Shown here piece by piece: positions 46,380 to 56,099 of a stretch of DNA of 64,000 bases. The notes under the pieces were generated by a model, which worked only from the letters and a program-made list of their open reading frames with translations, did no database searches and had not been told where the DNA came from. The stretch covers positions 3,658,001 to 3,722,000 of the forward strand of contig NZ_CP042912.1 of NCBI RefSeq assembly GCF_008087665.1, given 5' to 3'. The translations under genes were made by a program, and so were the position numbers. The stretch is from Mariniblastus fucicola (GTDB lineage Bacteria > Planctomycetota > Planctomycetia > Pirellulales > Pirellulaceae). Each line of letters begins with the position of its first letter. The first letter of the stretch is position 1.

Positions 46380-46526
46380 GTTTTGCCGCGACAAACCCTG
46401 AATTCCACAATTCTTTCCGGGACCAGCCGACTGGAACTTTTTCTGCGGGAGATTTGCGGGCAGGCAGGTTCTTACGTGAGATGGAGCATTTCACGGAAAT
46501 GCGATCAACGTACACGGAGCCCCGCA

Positions 46527-47210
46527 ATGCCTAAAACCAATTCGCTGCACCAGCACCTCATAATCGCCGGAACATTCATCGCAATGCTGTTCGGTTCCAC
46601 CATAGTCAAAATACCATCATCACATGCGGACTCTGTCGACTTCATCGCCGCTGCCGATGGCGACGTTTTAACTTTCGGAGGTGACTCAATCGACACCGTC
46701 GATACTCGGCTTCAATTTCAACAGTCTGGCGGGCTGATTCGAAACGTAATCCTTGAATTCGATATCGGCGACTTAAGCCCTAACGCAGTGATCAACTCCG
46801 CAAGTTTAAACGTGGTCAAAGATGGGAACCTCGCAAACACCGGCAGCAATCCGGCACCGGTTGAGATTTTCGGATACGTCGGCGACGGAAACATCACTCT
46901 CGGCGACTATGATGCACCGGCTTCCTCGTTGGGATCTGGTGAAATCATTTTGGGTTTGTCGAACGGAACCGCTTTGGACTTCACACTCGATACAGTCTTG
47001 ATTCAGGCGATCGCGGATTCAACCGGTCTGCTAACGCTGCGTCTGGAAACGAACAACTTTGCCACCGTCAACTTTGCTTCGACCGAGACCACCACTGCGT
47101 TCGCGCCACCCACGTTGACGCTTGAGATCAGCGCTGTACCTGAACCTTCATCAGCGATTTTAATCGCAGGGTGGCTGGCTGGATTCTGCGCGATTCAGCG
47201 ACGGAAGTAA
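46527..47210 (+). CDS. PEP-CTERM exported protein
   Basis: 227 residues with a signal peptide (HLIIAGTFIAMLFGSTIVKIPSSHADS) and a C-terminal PEP-CTERM sorting tail: VPEPSS, a hydrophobic helix (AILIAGWLAGFCAI) and basic QRRK. The middle is a beta-sandwich domain (VDTRLQFQQSGGLIRNVILEFDI) of the CBM-like kind often seen in such proteins. PEP-CTERM proteins are processed by exosortase EpsH-type enzymes and sent to the surface, often in step with exopolysaccharide. No exosortase is in view. ATG 46527 gives the signal peptide at its N-terminus; the longer frame from 46383 does not. Confidence 0.82.
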   Translation: MPKTNSLHQHLIIAGTFIAMLFGSTIVKIPSSHADSVDFIAAADGDVLTFGGDSIDTVDTRLQFQQSGGLIRNVILEFDIGDLSPNAVINSASLNVVKDGNLANTGSNPAPVEIFGYVGDGNITLGDYDAPASSLGSGEIILGLSNGTALDFTLDTVLIQAIADSTGLLTLRLETNNFATVNFASTETTTAFAPPTLTLEISAVPEPSSAILIAGWLAGFCAIQRRK

Positions 47211-47286
47211 GTACGGAATTAGTACGGAGTCGCTCAACCAAACGTCCAGGCAACTTGGACGGGAGCCATTGACCGCGTTCAGAAAG

Positions 47287-47958
47287 CTATTTGGCAACTA
47301 GCTGGTCAACGCGGACTTCACCTTTTTCGTTGGCTTGCCAAATTTTGCCAGACTCGACATCAAGCGCTGTTAGCCATTGATCGCCATAGCAAAAAGTATC
47401 GATGACTTTCAGGTGCCCCATATCAAGAATCTCGCCATCGGTTTGAGGCGTGTGGCCGAGGACTGCAATTTTATCATTCATGTGAGGACCCGGCGGGAAC
47501 TCGTTGACGTGCTGCCAAAACATGACATCGTCCGGTTGCTCGTTCAGCGGAATATAGGGGTCATAGCAGGCGTGGACGAAAAAGTGACTGTCGGTTTCAT
47601 GGAACCGCAAGCAGTGGCTGAGGAACGTCAAATGATCCTGAGGAATGTTTTGCAAACGCCCACCATAGCTGGCAACGGTAGCCTGTCCTCCGTGCATCAA
47701 CCAAAAATCAAGATCCTTGCCACCATTTTGAAGGCCCTTGAACATCATGATTTCATGGTTCCCAATCAACGGAACGAGCCGACATCGCGACACCAGATGG
47801 ATCAGAGTCTCGATGACTTGCGACGATCCCATTCCGCGATCGACATAATCACCGAGAGTAACAATTTTATCGTCACCAGTGACGTCGATTGATTCCAGCA
47901 AGCGGTTGAGCGAAATACCGCATCCGTGGATATCACCGATTGCAATCGTCCGGGCCAT
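47287..47958 (-). CDS. Ser/Thr protein phosphatase-family metallophosphoesterase
   Basis: 223 residues with the PPP motifs GDIHGC, GDYVDRG and GNHE, plus later AVLGHTP. It resembles bacterial PP1/PP2A-like or diadenosine tetraphosphatase-type enzymes (two metal ions, phosphomonoester or Ap4A cleavage). ATG 47958 starts two residues before the first strand; the ORF upstream to 48042 is not family-like. Single gene; its neighbour upstream is on the same strand but 106 bp away. Confidence 0.88.
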   Translation of the reverse strand: MARTIAIGDIHGCGISLNRLLESIDVTGDDKIVTLGDYVDRGMGSSQVIETLIHLVSRCRLVPLIGNHEIMMFKGLQNGGKDLDFWLMHGGQATVASYGGRLQNIPQDHLTFLSHCLRFHETDSHFFVHACYDPYIPLNEQPDDVMFWQHVNEFPPGPHMNDKIAVLGHTPQTDGEILDMGHLKVIDTFCYGDQWLTALDVESGKIWQANEKGEVRVDQLVAK

Positions 47959-48064
47959 ATGAGAAGGGAAGTTAAGTGAAAAGGTAGCGATGTGGTGTTG
48001 GCAAGATTCGGGATTATAGGTCGAGTGGACCAAAATCGACAAGCGAGATTAACGCCCGCGAATT

Positions 48065-48940
48065 CTATGGGGATCTGACAAATGCAATTTTGGTGCGAAT
48101 TGTCGCGGCATCCAAACGTTTTTCCAGCGACAAACCGCCAAGCTCGACAGGCTTTGCTCTTGTTAGAACCGGCGCGACATTTGAATTTAGCTGCACAGCC
48201 TTGCCTTTGACTCGACAGGCGAGACGAATGTTTCCAAAATAGCGAAACGCAGGTTTTTGGCTGTCACGACCAACGACTGCCTGACCAACAGGCCGGTCTG
48301 ACTCTTCTTCGACCTGAGGTTTCAAAATTTCCAAAAAATTCCTGTCAGTGATCGACAGTTCCGTTGCTTTGGTTGTCGACAGCGTGGCTCGGAAAGTGAT
48401 TTGCATGGCGACATGATGTCGCGAAGAATTGGAAACGGTTGTTTCATCGAACGTGATCGGGCGGCCGTTTGAAGCGATCTGCAGGTTTTCACAAACGGCA
48501 CCCGAAAGTCGGTCGCACAGCAAACTCACTAGCTCCGTCTGAAATTCAAGCGGGGCTGCAAATTCAGAATCCTGCACGCCGGAAGTATCGGGTTCTCCCT
48601 CGACCGGTGCTTCGGTTGGCCCAGTCAACTCGTCGGAGGCTTGAGTCAAGGAACTGGTTTCAGAAGAGCTTACCGACTCGAGTTCGGCGATGGACTTTCG
48701 AAAACGAGCTTCGTCAGCGTCGTCCAACTTCTCTGCTCGCACCAGCCAATCGACGATCGTTTCATCTGCGAGGCCCAGCGAATATTTGATTTCGACATCC
48801 TGACCGCGAACGATGACGTCAATGGATCGCTCGATGTGGCCTGTTTCGAACTCGTGCGCATCCGCCAACGTGACCCACGATATGGACAAAATGATCGCGA
48901 TCACGATCCGGTGAAAAAGTTTAGCGTGCATGATTTTCAT
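48065..48940 (-). CDS. Predicted secreted protein, function unknown
   Basis: 291 residues from ATG 48940 (ATG 48931 or 48967 possible). Signal peptide: KLFHRIVIAIILSISWVTLADAHEFE, with cleavage after the ADA. The mature part starts with HIERSIDVIVRGQDVEIKYSLGLADETI, a beta-sandwich-like run, then an acidic Ser/Glu stretch (about 90-125), then another beta-rich part. Not recognised; the first half recalls the N-terminal domain of some metal-transport accessory proteins, too weak to claim. Confidence 0.65.
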   Translation of the reverse strand: MKIMHAKLFHRIVIAIILSISWVTLADAHEFETGHIERSIDVIVRGQDVEIKYSLGLADETIVDWLVRAEKLDDADEARFRKSIAELESVSSSETSSLTQASDELTGPTEAPVEGEPDTSGVQDSEFAAPLEFQTELVSLLCDRLSGAVCENLQIASNGRPITFDETTVSNSSRHHVAMQITFRATLSTTKATELSITDRNFLEILKPQVEEESDRPVGQAVVGRDSQKPAFRYFGNIRLACRVKGKAVQLNSNVAPVLTRAKPVELGGLSLEKRLDAATIRTKIAFVRSP

Positions 48941-49055
48941 TATCGTACCGTTGTGACGAAAAGTCACCCGTTTTCCTCTGGCAGCGGGCAGTTATCATAG
49001 GGATAGTTCGCGGCATGCCTGTCGCTTCCTCACTCAGTTGATTCGGACCAGACTA

Positions 49056-49310
49056 ATGGACGCCAAAGAAACTCTCGATCGCGAATTCCTGGAAATACGT
49101 TCAAGGATTCTGGATGTTGCTTCCGCCATGGATCGAATCCAAAGAGCCGATGGCGATGTCGCCGACGACCCACGTATGCAAAAATTGAACGAAGCAATCC
49201 GAATCGCGATGTCGTCCGATGGCCACCGGGCTGAGAAAGTTCAGTTGCTGTTCTCTCGAGAATACGACGAGCACTGGAAAGAGCAGTTCTCGCTTCCTTC
49301 GGCGACATAA
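49056..49310 (+). CDS. Small conserved-looking helical protein, function unknown
   Basis: 84 residues from ATG 49056; a TTG six codons upstream is less likely. Two amphipathic helices (DAKETLDREFLEIRSRILDVASAMDRIQRA; RAEKVQLLFSREYDEHWKEQF), no signal or membrane segment. The codon use and charge are like the neighbouring genes. It lies 127 bp before the TatD-like gene. Confidence 0.6.
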   Translation: MDAKETLDREFLEIRSRILDVASAMDRIQRADGDVADDPRMQKLNEAIRIAMSSDGHRAEKVQLLFSREYDEHWKEQFSLPSAT

Positions 49311-49437
49311 TTCGGACGTCGAGCATCTCGATTGCATCTTGCTGTTTGCCCACGACCGGGGCAACTCATCCACTACCTGTTGCTGACAGTAGTTCAGCAA
49401 ACGGCTCACTACCACCATCTGATCCAGAAACTTCCAC

Positions 49438-50271
49438 ATGTACTATATCGATCCACACCTTCACATGGTGTCGCGGACAACGGACGATTATGAAACTCTT
49501 GCCCGCATGGGATGTGTCGCGATTAGCGAACCGGCGTTTTGGGCCGGGTTTGATCGTGGATCGGTCGACGGGTTCCGGGATTACTTTCGACAACTAACCG
49601 AAGTCGAACCCAAACGTGCCGCGCAATTTGGCATCAAACATTTTACGTGGCTGTGCATCAACGCCAAAGAAGCGGAAAACGTTGAGTTGTCACGTGAAGT
49701 GTTGGCGATGATTCCGGAGTTTCTCGACTGCGACAACGTCCTCGGAATCGGGGAAATCGGACTGAATCGAAACACTCCCAACGAGGCCACGATCTTTCAG
49801 GAGCATGTGCAGTTGGCCGTCGAACACGATCAGCAAATCCTTATTCACACGCCTCACCTCGAAGACAAATTTCAGGGCACGCGAATGATCCTGGATATGC
49901 TGGGCGATCACTCTGGCATCGACCGTTCAAGAGTCCTGGTGGATCATGTCGAAGAGCACACGGTCAAAGCCGTTCTTGACGCCGGATTCTGGGCCGGGAT
50001 GACGTTGTATCCGGTTACCAAGTGCACGCCTGCTCGAGCGGTGGATATCATCGAAATGGTTGGCTCTGAAAGACTGTGCGTGAACTCCGCGGGCGACTGG
50101 GGGCCATCGAAGCCGACCGCTGTTCCGGATTTGGTGATGGAGATGCGTCGCCGTGGGCATGCAGAGTCCTTGATTCGAAAGATCGTCTACGAAAACCCTT
50201 ACACGTTTTTCAGTCAGAGCAAAAAGTTCGAGCTCCGCGATCCCGCCAGCAGAAACGGGTTCGACGTGTGA
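49438..50271 (+). CDS. TatD-like metal-dependent hydrolase
   Basis: 277 residues of the amidohydrolase/TatD fold: DPHLHM (metal site), [19 protein letters not shown] and [10 protein letters not shown] supply the metal ligands. The wording [27 protein letters not shown] resembles the TatD homologue found in ebo (scytonemin/eustigmatophyte) clusters more than the DNase TatD; no other ebo gene is in view. The gene overlaps the following haem protein by GTGA, implying coupled translation. Confidence 0.78.
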   Translation: MYYIDPHLHMVSRTTDDYETLARMGCVAISEPAFWAGFDRGSVDGFRDYFRQLTEVEPKRAAQFGIKHFTWLCINAKEAENVELSREVLAMIPEFLDCDNVLGIGEIGLNRNTPNEATIFQEHVQLAVEHDQQILIHTPHLEDKFQGTRMILDMLGDHSGIDRSRVLVDHVEEHTVKAVLDAGFWAGMTLYPVTKCTPARAVDIIEMVGSERLCVNSAGDWGPSKPTAVPDLVMEMRRRGHAESLIRKIVYENPYTFFSQSKKFELRDPASRNGFDV

Positions 50272-51563
50272 ACGTTTTCCGAATCAGTTTGAGCGTTCTG
50301 TTCGGCATCCTGGCGATCGCCGTTTTGACCGACGCCACCACGTTGGCCCAGACTGACAGGAACAGCCCGCCGATCAATTACGAATCAACCAAGCCCGATG
50401 ACAACGTCGCGCGATTGGCGGAGAAACTGGCAAACAGCGAAGTGGAACTCCAATGGGATGAGAAACATGGCTGGCTACCGTCGTTTCTTGAAGCCCTCGA
50501 TATACCGTCGACTTCGCAAACGCTTGTGTTCTCCAAGACAAGCCAACAGAATCGAAAGATTCGCCCCAGCTCGCCGCGAGCGATCTACTTCAACGACAAC
50601 GTCTACCTTGGCTTCGTGCAGCAGGGAGATTTTTTGGAAATCGCAGCGGTCGATCCGAAACAGGGAGCGATTTTCTATACCGTCGATCAGCACAACAGCA
50701 AGCAACCAATGATTGCGCGATCGTCCGAACAATGCATGTCCTGTCACGAAAGCCACAAGACTCAGGACGTTCCCGGCTTTCTTGTTCGATCGGTGTACCC
50801 CAAGAAGAGCGGCCATCCAGATTTTCGTTTGGGGACCGAGCACACTGACCACACGACTCCGCTACAAAACCGTTTCGGCGGTTGGTATGTGACGGGGCAT
50901 CACGGCGGTATGCGACATCGCGGAAACGTTTTTGTTGACGAAAGCCAAGAAGGCAACCTCGATCGAGAGTCCGGAGCTAACCTGAATCGGCTTCCATCGG
51001 TCGCGCGTCCTGAACTGCACCTCGAACCCACCAGCGATATCGTCGCGTTGATGTTGCTGGAACACCAGACTCAATTCCACAACTTCGTCACTCAGGCTTC
51101 GTGGACTGCTCGGCAAGCGTTGCACCAACAGGCGACGATGAACGAACTGTTCGAACGAACCGCGGACTATCGCAGCGACACAACCCAACGGCGACTTGAT
51201 TCCGCGGCGAGCGAACTGGTCGAGTATCTGTTCTTCGCCAATGAGTTTAAATTGACTTCTCCGGTGAAAGGTCGCTCGGAGTTCGCAGAAAGTTTTATGA
51301 GCAAAGGAGTTCGCTGCTCGCAGGGAAGAAGCCTTCGCGATCTGGACTTGCAAACGCGGATGCTAAGGTATCCTTGCAGCTACTTGGTCTATACAGAATC
51401 ATTCAACGCGTTGCCCAAACCGATTCTTGAGATCGTTAAGGTAAAGATGCTGGCCGTGCTTCGCGAAGAAAACGACAGCGAGACGTTTGCACATCTCGGG
51501 GCCCGCGATCGAAAGGCCATTCTGGAGATTCTTGGCGAGACGCATCCATTGTTTCGGGACTGA
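50268..51563 (+). CDS. Secreted monohaem cytochrome-like protein
   Basis: 431 residues from GTG 50268, overlapping the TatD-like stop (GTGA). A signal peptide ([26 protein letters not shown]) exports it, and one CMSCH motif (Cys156, Cys159, His160) predicts covalent haem c attachment. [26 protein letters not shown] and [13 protein letters not shown] fit periplasmic cytochrome-like proteins found in planctomycetes. The frame upstream to 50076 is a shadow of the TatD-like gene. Partner enzymes are not seen. Confidence 0.78.
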   Translation: MNVFRISLSVLFGILAIAVLTDATTLAQTDRNSPPINYESTKPDDNVARLAEKLANSEVELQWDEKHGWLPSFLEALDIPSTSQTLVFSKTSQQNRKIRPSSPRAIYFNDNVYLGFVQQGDFLEIAAVDPKQGAIFYTVDQHNSKQPMIARSSEQCMSCHESHKTQDVPGFLVRSVYPKKSGHPDFRLGTEHTDHTTPLQNRFGGWYVTGHHGGMRHRGNVFVDESQEGNLDRESGANLNRLPSVARPELHLEPTSDIVALMLLEHQTQFHNFVTQASWTARQALHQQATMNELFERTADYRSDTTQRRLDSAASELVEYLFFANEFKLTSPVKGRSEFAESFMSKGVRCSQGRSLRDLDLQTRMLRYPCSYLVYTESFNALPKPILEIVKVKMLAVLREENDSETFAHLGARDRKAILEILGETHPLFRD

Positions 51564-52017
51564 AAGTCTCGTTGCAACATCGAATTACAAACCTTGTCCG
51601 GACTACCGCTTGTAAGTTCTGACTTGAATCGTCCCGAGATTCGACAACGATTCCAAATGCTTATCGGTCAATTCGCCGTTAGAATCGTAGAGACGCAACA
51701 ATTGCAAAAATAAATGTCTCCGAGTCGTTCGTTTCTGGCTTGCCGTGCTGAATCGCTCTAAAACGCGTATTGCACTGAAAAAGACAGCGTTTTAGTGAGT
51801 GCTACCGATGACAGTGCACGCAAACGAAAGTGAAAACTGGTTTATTGGACGTTTTCTGCAAGCAGTAAGCAGTAACCCGGCTTGTCAATTTGTCTCATCG
51901 GTCAATAATGCTCGCGATGCTTCGACATTTCGAAGGACTAAGTTTAACAACGCTGCCGCTTACTTTTTGGCAAGTGATGTCGAATGTGAACTGGTTGTCT
52001 GATTTTTCGTAACATCA
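51564..52017. other. Spacer between the haem protein and cold-shock leader
   Basis: About 450 bp without a credible gene; a 67-codon frame at 51799-52002 has no features. One inverted repeat is visible: CTAAAACGC (51758-51766) with GCGTTTTAG (51787-51795), a 9-bp stem with 20-nt loop and no T-run. Confidence 0.5.
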
Positions 52018-52084
52018 CCGATGTGGGAAGCGCCCATCATCGGAACAGTTCGGTTCCACATTTTCTTACGACCCAGTGTCGTAA
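52018..52084 (+). ncRNA. Structured leader of the cold-shock gene (three stem-loops)
   Basis: A 10-bp stem with one bulged T (CCGATGTGGG 52018-52027 with CCCATCATCGG 52033-52043), a 5-bp stem (GGAAC 52042-52046 with GTTCC 52053-52057) and a 7-bp stem (TTACGAC 52066-52072 with GTCGTAA 52078-52084) lie in the 100 bases before the ATG. Stems one and two share two bases, so they are mutually exclusive in part. Cold-shock genes often have long structured leaders; this one may act as a thermosensor. Confidence 0.5.
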
Positions 52085-52121
52085 ACGGAACCATCACATT
52101 TGAATTTGAGAGATATCTAAA

Positions 52122-52319
52122 ATGGCTGAAGGCACGATCAAGCGACTTACTGACAAGGGCTTTGGATTCATCGACGTAGGAACCAACAAAGACCTGTTCT
52201 TTCACTCTTCCAACGTTGAAGGAACCTCTTACGAGCAACTTCGTGAAGGACAGAAAGTTACGTTCAACGAAGGCCGAGGACAAAAAGGTCCTTGCGCTGA
52301 AAACGTCACTCCTGTGTAG
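52122..52319 (+). CDS. Cold-shock (CspA-family) protein
   Basis: 65 residues, one S1-like cold-shock domain. RNP1 is KGFGFI (12-17) and RNP2 DLFFHSS (24-30). Binds single-stranded RNA or DNA as a chaperone. The ribosome site is weak (GAGAGA about 14 bases upstream), which fits translational control by the leader. Monocistronic. Confidence 0.93.
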   Translation: MAEGTIKRLTDKGFGFIDVGTNKDLFFHSSNVEGTSYEQLREGQKVTFNEGRGQKGPCAENVTPV

Positions 52320-52706
52320 TGCGTCGAAATAGAAGCCACGGACTGCACATGAATCTCCGATTCAAAATGGGTTGTCCGTGACTCTCTTTGCCAGATTCCT
52401 TCGCGTCGGACCGTTTGGTTCACGCGTATGGATCTGATGAACCTCTTGAGTCGCTAATCTTGCGACGGCTATTCTGGCAACAACTACTCTTAAGCCAGAC
52501 TTCTTATTTCCACCGCATGGTCCGACTCTGCTTTAACGTTGTTGCTGCCGACCGAGCAGCAATCGTCTCTTCAAGCCACACGCCTCCGACTGACGCATAA
52601 CGACAGACATTGCACGGAACGCCAACCTTTAACTAGACATCTGACGGACGCGCTGGCTCATCCGAAAAACAACCACAGAACCCGGGATCGTCGCGCTGTG
52701 GAAAAC
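52320..52706. other. 387-bp spacer between convergent cold-shock and phoU genes
   Basis: No gene is apparent. A weak inverted repeat, CACGGAC near 52337 with GTCCGTG near 52373, may be the cold-shock transcript end; only a short, mixed T/C stretch follows. Short open frames here show no family features. Confidence 0.4.
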
Positions 52707-53429
52707 TTATCGCTTGGCGTTGAACGAACCGTCAATTCCGAATCGCCCGTCGGCTGGAGCGCCAATCTGATCAAAAATTTTGTGTTGGTGACGCAAGATC
52801 TCACCGTTGACCAAATACATCACGTCTTCCGCAATGTTCGTTGCATGGTCGCCGATACGTTCAATAATTCGTGAGGCGGAGAAGATGTGAAGTTGCCCGC
52901 TAAGTAAATCCGAAGCTTGTTTCATCTGATCCGTGATGCTGACAATCAGTTCACGATTCATTGCGTCCAACTGATCGTCGCGGTGGCAAACTCTTTGCGC
53001 CAGTGCAACATCCTTCTCCTGCAAGGCCCGATGCGCATCGCGAACCATACTGAGCGAATAGCGAACCATCTCCGCCAGTTCGGTCGGAATTGCCAATTGC
53101 TCATATTCGCGCAATGCTTCGGCGCGTTCGGTGAGGTTCAACGCGAGGTCGCCGATTCTTTCCAGGTCGCCATTGACCTTCAAGATCGTCGCAGCCAGCC
53201 GCAAATCGGAAGCCGCAGGGTGGTGCAGGGCGATCGTCGCCAGACAGGCTTCCTCAATTTTGACTTCGCGATCATTGATCGTTCGCTCCAGAGTCTGCAC
53301 CTGAGCCACCGCGTCGTCACAACGGTCTTCAATACTCCTGAGCCCCAACTCAACCATCTCCTCAACCTGCTCTGATTGAAGTAAAAGCTCGTCGAGAATA
53401 TTTGCCAGTATCTTTTCCAAACGTGTCAT
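52707..53429 (-). CDS. phoU: PhoU-like phosphate regulatory protein
   Basis: 240 residues with two PhoU three-helix repeats; both halves carry the signature ILKVNGDLERIGDLALNLTE (first) and RIIERIGDHATNIAEDVMYLV (second), the E/DxxxD metal-binding motifs. Links Pst phosphate transport to PhoR. No pst or phoB/R genes adjoin; a histidine kinase is encoded just upstream on the same strand, 142 bp away. GGAGG five bases before ATG 53429 favours that start over ATG 53432. Confidence 0.9.
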   Translation of the reverse strand: MTRLEKILANILDELLLQSEQVEEMVELGLRSIEDRCDDAVAQVQTLERTINDREVKIEEACLATIALHHPAASDLRLAATILKVNGDLERIGDLALNLTERAEALREYEQLAIPTELAEMVRYSLSMVRDAHRALQEKDVALAQRVCHRDDQLDAMNRELIVSITDQMKQASDLLSGQLHIFSASRIIERIGDHATNIAEDVMYLVNGEILRHQHKIFDQIGAPADGRFGIDGSFNAKR

Positions 53430-53449
53430 CATGCCCTCCAAGACCAAAT

Positions 53450-53465
53450 GTTAAGACTTCTTAAC
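53450..53465. promoter_or_regulatory. Palindromic operator candidate upstream of phoU
   Basis: GTTAAGACTTCTTAAC is a perfect inverted repeat of two seven-base arms with a two-base centre, 21 bp before the phoU start. Such a site suits a dimeric regulator close to the transcription start. Confidence 0.45.
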
Positions 53466-53571
53466 ACGCTTCATATTAGAAAGATTACCACGAAAAGCAA
53501 TAGCAGTCCTGCCGCTGGCCCGCGGGAGTCAGTTAAATGCATCGAAATGTTATGTTTTGATGCAAGCACGA

Positions 53572-54633
53572 TCAAACGTAGACTTCGGGCGCGCCGTTGA
53601 TTGGAATCCGAATCTGAAAGGTAGTGCCCTCGCCGACAACCGAGTCAAATGACATGGTTCCCCGATGCAGCTTTACGACAATGCGATAGCTAATCGAAAG
53701 CCCTTGTCCGGTGCCTTCGCCAACTCCTTTGGTTGTGAAGAAAGGATCGAAGACACGATGCTGTATCTCTTCCGGGATGCCGCAGCCGGTATCTGAAATT
53801 TCCACCACAGCATAATTCCCATCTCGATGCGTCCGGACGGTGAGCACGGACTTGAGGCCAGCGGTGTCGCCGGACATGGCGTTGGCTGCGTTGACGATCA
53901 AATTCAGTAGCGCCTGGCTAAGCTCGCCCGGCAGGCAGCTAATCAATGGCAGGTCGTCACTGAGTTCTCTAACGAGTTGAACGTGGTACTTCCATTCGCT
54001 ACGAGAAACACTCAACGTTGCCTCGATCAATTGATTCAGATCGACTTTCTCGAACGATCGAGAACCTGGATGGGAGAAAACTTTCATGGCTCGTACGATT
54101 CGAGTCAAAGTTTTCGTCCCGTCGAGAGCCTGGGTTGCCGCCAAAGGGATTTCTTCGCGGAGGAAATCGAGGTCAATCTGGTCGCAAAGTTTGTCAATTG
54201 CCTGAACGTCATCTTCAAGAATGTCTGCTGACTGGCATTTTTCAAGCAGCGTGTCAACTGCCGCCAACAGCGACTCGACGTCGTCAAAGCCTGACTTGAG
54301 AAAGTTGATATTGTCGCCAACGAACTGAATTGGCGTGTTGAGCTCATGGGCCACTCCAGCGGCCAGTTGGCCAACAGATTCCATTTTCTGACCAAGTGCC
54401 AACTGGTTTTCGAGAGCCTTGCGACGTTCAAGATCCGCTCTGGCCCGGACAACTTCTTTCTCCAGCTTGATCGCCAACGCAGCCAGTTTCTGGTTCGACA
54501 GGTAGAGCTCGCGACTTCTTTCCTCCAACAAGTCCTCTGCCTGCTTTCGACCGATCCGTTCCCGTTCAAAAAAACGGCGGTACATCTCTGCCTCGCAGTC
54601 TTCGGAACAGTTGATTGTTGATTCTTTATTCAC
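53572..54633 (-). CDS. Cytoplasmic sensor histidine kinase
   Basis: 353 residues, no membrane segment. An N-terminal coiled coil (about 20-80) links to the HisKA domain with phospho-acceptor His96 in AAGVAHELNTPIQFV. The ATPase domain has the N box (LLNLIVNAANAMSG), G1 (DTGCGIP) and G2 (GTGQGLSIS). No sensory domain is visible, so input may come through a partner protein. No cognate regulator adjoins, though a response regulator, Hpt protein and H-NOX protein are encoded about 4-7 kb downstream in the window. Confidence 0.88.
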   Translation of the reverse strand: MNKESTINCSEDCEAEMYRRFFERERIGRKQAEDLLEERSRELYLSNQKLAALAIKLEKEVVRARADLERRKALENQLALGQKMESVGQLAAGVAHELNTPIQFVGDNINFLKSGFDDVESLLAAVDTLLEKCQSADILEDDVQAIDKLCDQIDLDFLREEIPLAATQALDGTKTLTRIVRAMKVFSHPGSRSFEKVDLNQLIEATLSVSRSEWKYHVQLVRELSDDLPLISCLPGELSQALLNLIVNAANAMSGDTAGLKSVLTVRTHRDGNYAVVEISDTGCGIPEEIQHRVFDPFFTTKGVGEGTGQGLSISYRIVVKLHRGTMSFDSVVGEGTTFQIRIPINGAPEVYV

Positions 54634-54910
54634 GCGGAATTTGTCGTATGGATTGCCAGTTCGTTACCACGCGAAGTGTAAGTCACCGCTAGATCGTCGA
54701 AGACAGTAATCTTTTCCGGTAAACAGTACCGGGACGCTGAAATTGCTTCAGTCCACGGATTTTGAACAACCAGTCCAACTGGTACAGCCCATCAAAAACA
54801 CGGTAGCTATTACAGGATTGGCTTCTGGCACGGCCAATGCCTAAAGGGTTTGACAGTGACAGCCCAAGTCACCGCCCATCAGAAATCATCAAACTCATGA
54901 GGACATCGCC

Positions 54911-56047
54911 ATGAAGACCCGCACCGAAATGTCACATTCCAATCAGCACCAGGCAGACGAATTTTACGCCACCGCCCGAAACCGTTTTCAGTCCAACCGT
55001 ACACCGGAGATTTCGTTTGTCATTCCGGCGATGAACGAAGAGGCTTCTCTGGCTCAACTGGTGATGCGAATCGAAGCCAACGTCGATACGGACAACTTCG
55101 AAATCATCCTGATCGACGACGGCAGCACCGACGATACGTGGGTTGTTATTCAGGCACTTGCGGACGTTTACGACTACGTTCGCGGACTTCGGTTTCGCTC
55201 AAACCGCGGCAAAGCAGCTGGCTTGCAGGCCGGTTTCGATATTGCCGAAGGAGATTTGATCTTCACGATGGACGCGGACCTTCAGGACGATCCCAAAGAG
55301 ATTCCTCGCTTCATCGAGAAAATCAACGAAGGCTACGATTTGGTCAGCGGCTGGAAAGCTGTCCGCCATGATCCATGGCACAAGGTTTTGCCAAGCCGCA
55401 TCTTCAATCGAATGTTGAGCTATTTCAGCAATGTGAAGTTGCACGATCACAACTGCGGATTCAAGTGTTACCGCCGCGAAGTCGCGAAATCAATCAAGCT
55501 CTTTGGAGAGCTTCACCGCATGGTTCCTTCGCTGGCCGGCATGCAGGGTTACAAGGTCGCCGAAATCGTGGTGGAGCATCACGCTCGCAAGTTCGGTGTC
55601 TCAAAGTATGGCGTAGAACGCTTCATCCGTGGCTTCAGCGACATGCTGACTATGGGTTTTCTGAGAGTCTACGGCGAGCGCCCATCTCACTTCGCAAACT
55701 TCTGTGCTTTCGGATATGGCGTCTTTGCAACTTGCTTGGCTGTAGCCAGTCTGATCATCGGAATTCCGACAACAGCCGGCATCGTAACTCTAATGACCGC
55801 ATTAATTTTCTCCGGTATGGGCGGAGCCTGCGTGATTGCGGGACTGTTCTGCGAGCTGATGATTCGCCAGAACAGTCCCGCGCAGGTCTCCTCAGTCGTC
55901 GTCGACACTCGCGAAGATTTCAAATTGCAAGCCAGCAAGCTTCGCGATGGTGAATTGCAGGCTGATGAATGCGAGCACACCGAATCGCAGCAACTTGATT
56001 CACTGCAGTTCGAAAATCAGGAAGAACTTGGAACTCTCTCAGCCTAA
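54911..56047 (+). CDS. GT2 glycosyltransferase (dolichol-phosphate-mannose-synthase-like)
   Basis: 378 residues. The catalytic domain has DDGSTDDTW (metal/UDP site), DADLQDDP and YRREVAKSIKLF; FGVSKYG matches the DPM1/GtrB group. Two C-terminal membrane segments follow (about 258-285 and 293-315), then an acidic tail. Such enzymes transfer a sugar to a polyprenyl phosphate. It is the first of three plus-strand genes with a GT4 and a flippase-like protein. Confidence 0.88.
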   Translation: MKTRTEMSHSNQHQADEFYATARNRFQSNRTPEISFVIPAMNEEASLAQLVMRIEANVDTDNFEIILIDDGSTDDTWVVIQALADVYDYVRGLRFRSNRGKAAGLQAGFDIAEGDLIFTMDADLQDDPKEIPRFIEKINEGYDLVSGWKAVRHDPWHKVLPSRIFNRMLSYFSNVKLHDHNCGFKCYRREVAKSIKLFGELHRMVPSLAGMQGYKVAEIVVEHHARKFGVSKYGVERFIRGFSDMLTMGFLRVYGERPSHFANFCAFGYGVFATCLAVASLIIGIPTTAGIVTLMTALIFSGMGGACVIAGLFCELMIRQNSPAQVSSVVVDTREDFKLQASKLRDGELQADECEHTESQQLDSLQFENQEELGTLSA

Positions 56048-56099
56048 TTCTTGCCTTCCTCCAAACACAAACTAACCCAACTCAACCGGATCCGGACCC

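Noticed and set aside
51799-52002. 67-codon frame upstream of the cold-shock gene
   Set aside because: No motif, no ribosome site, and it reaches into the structured leader region.
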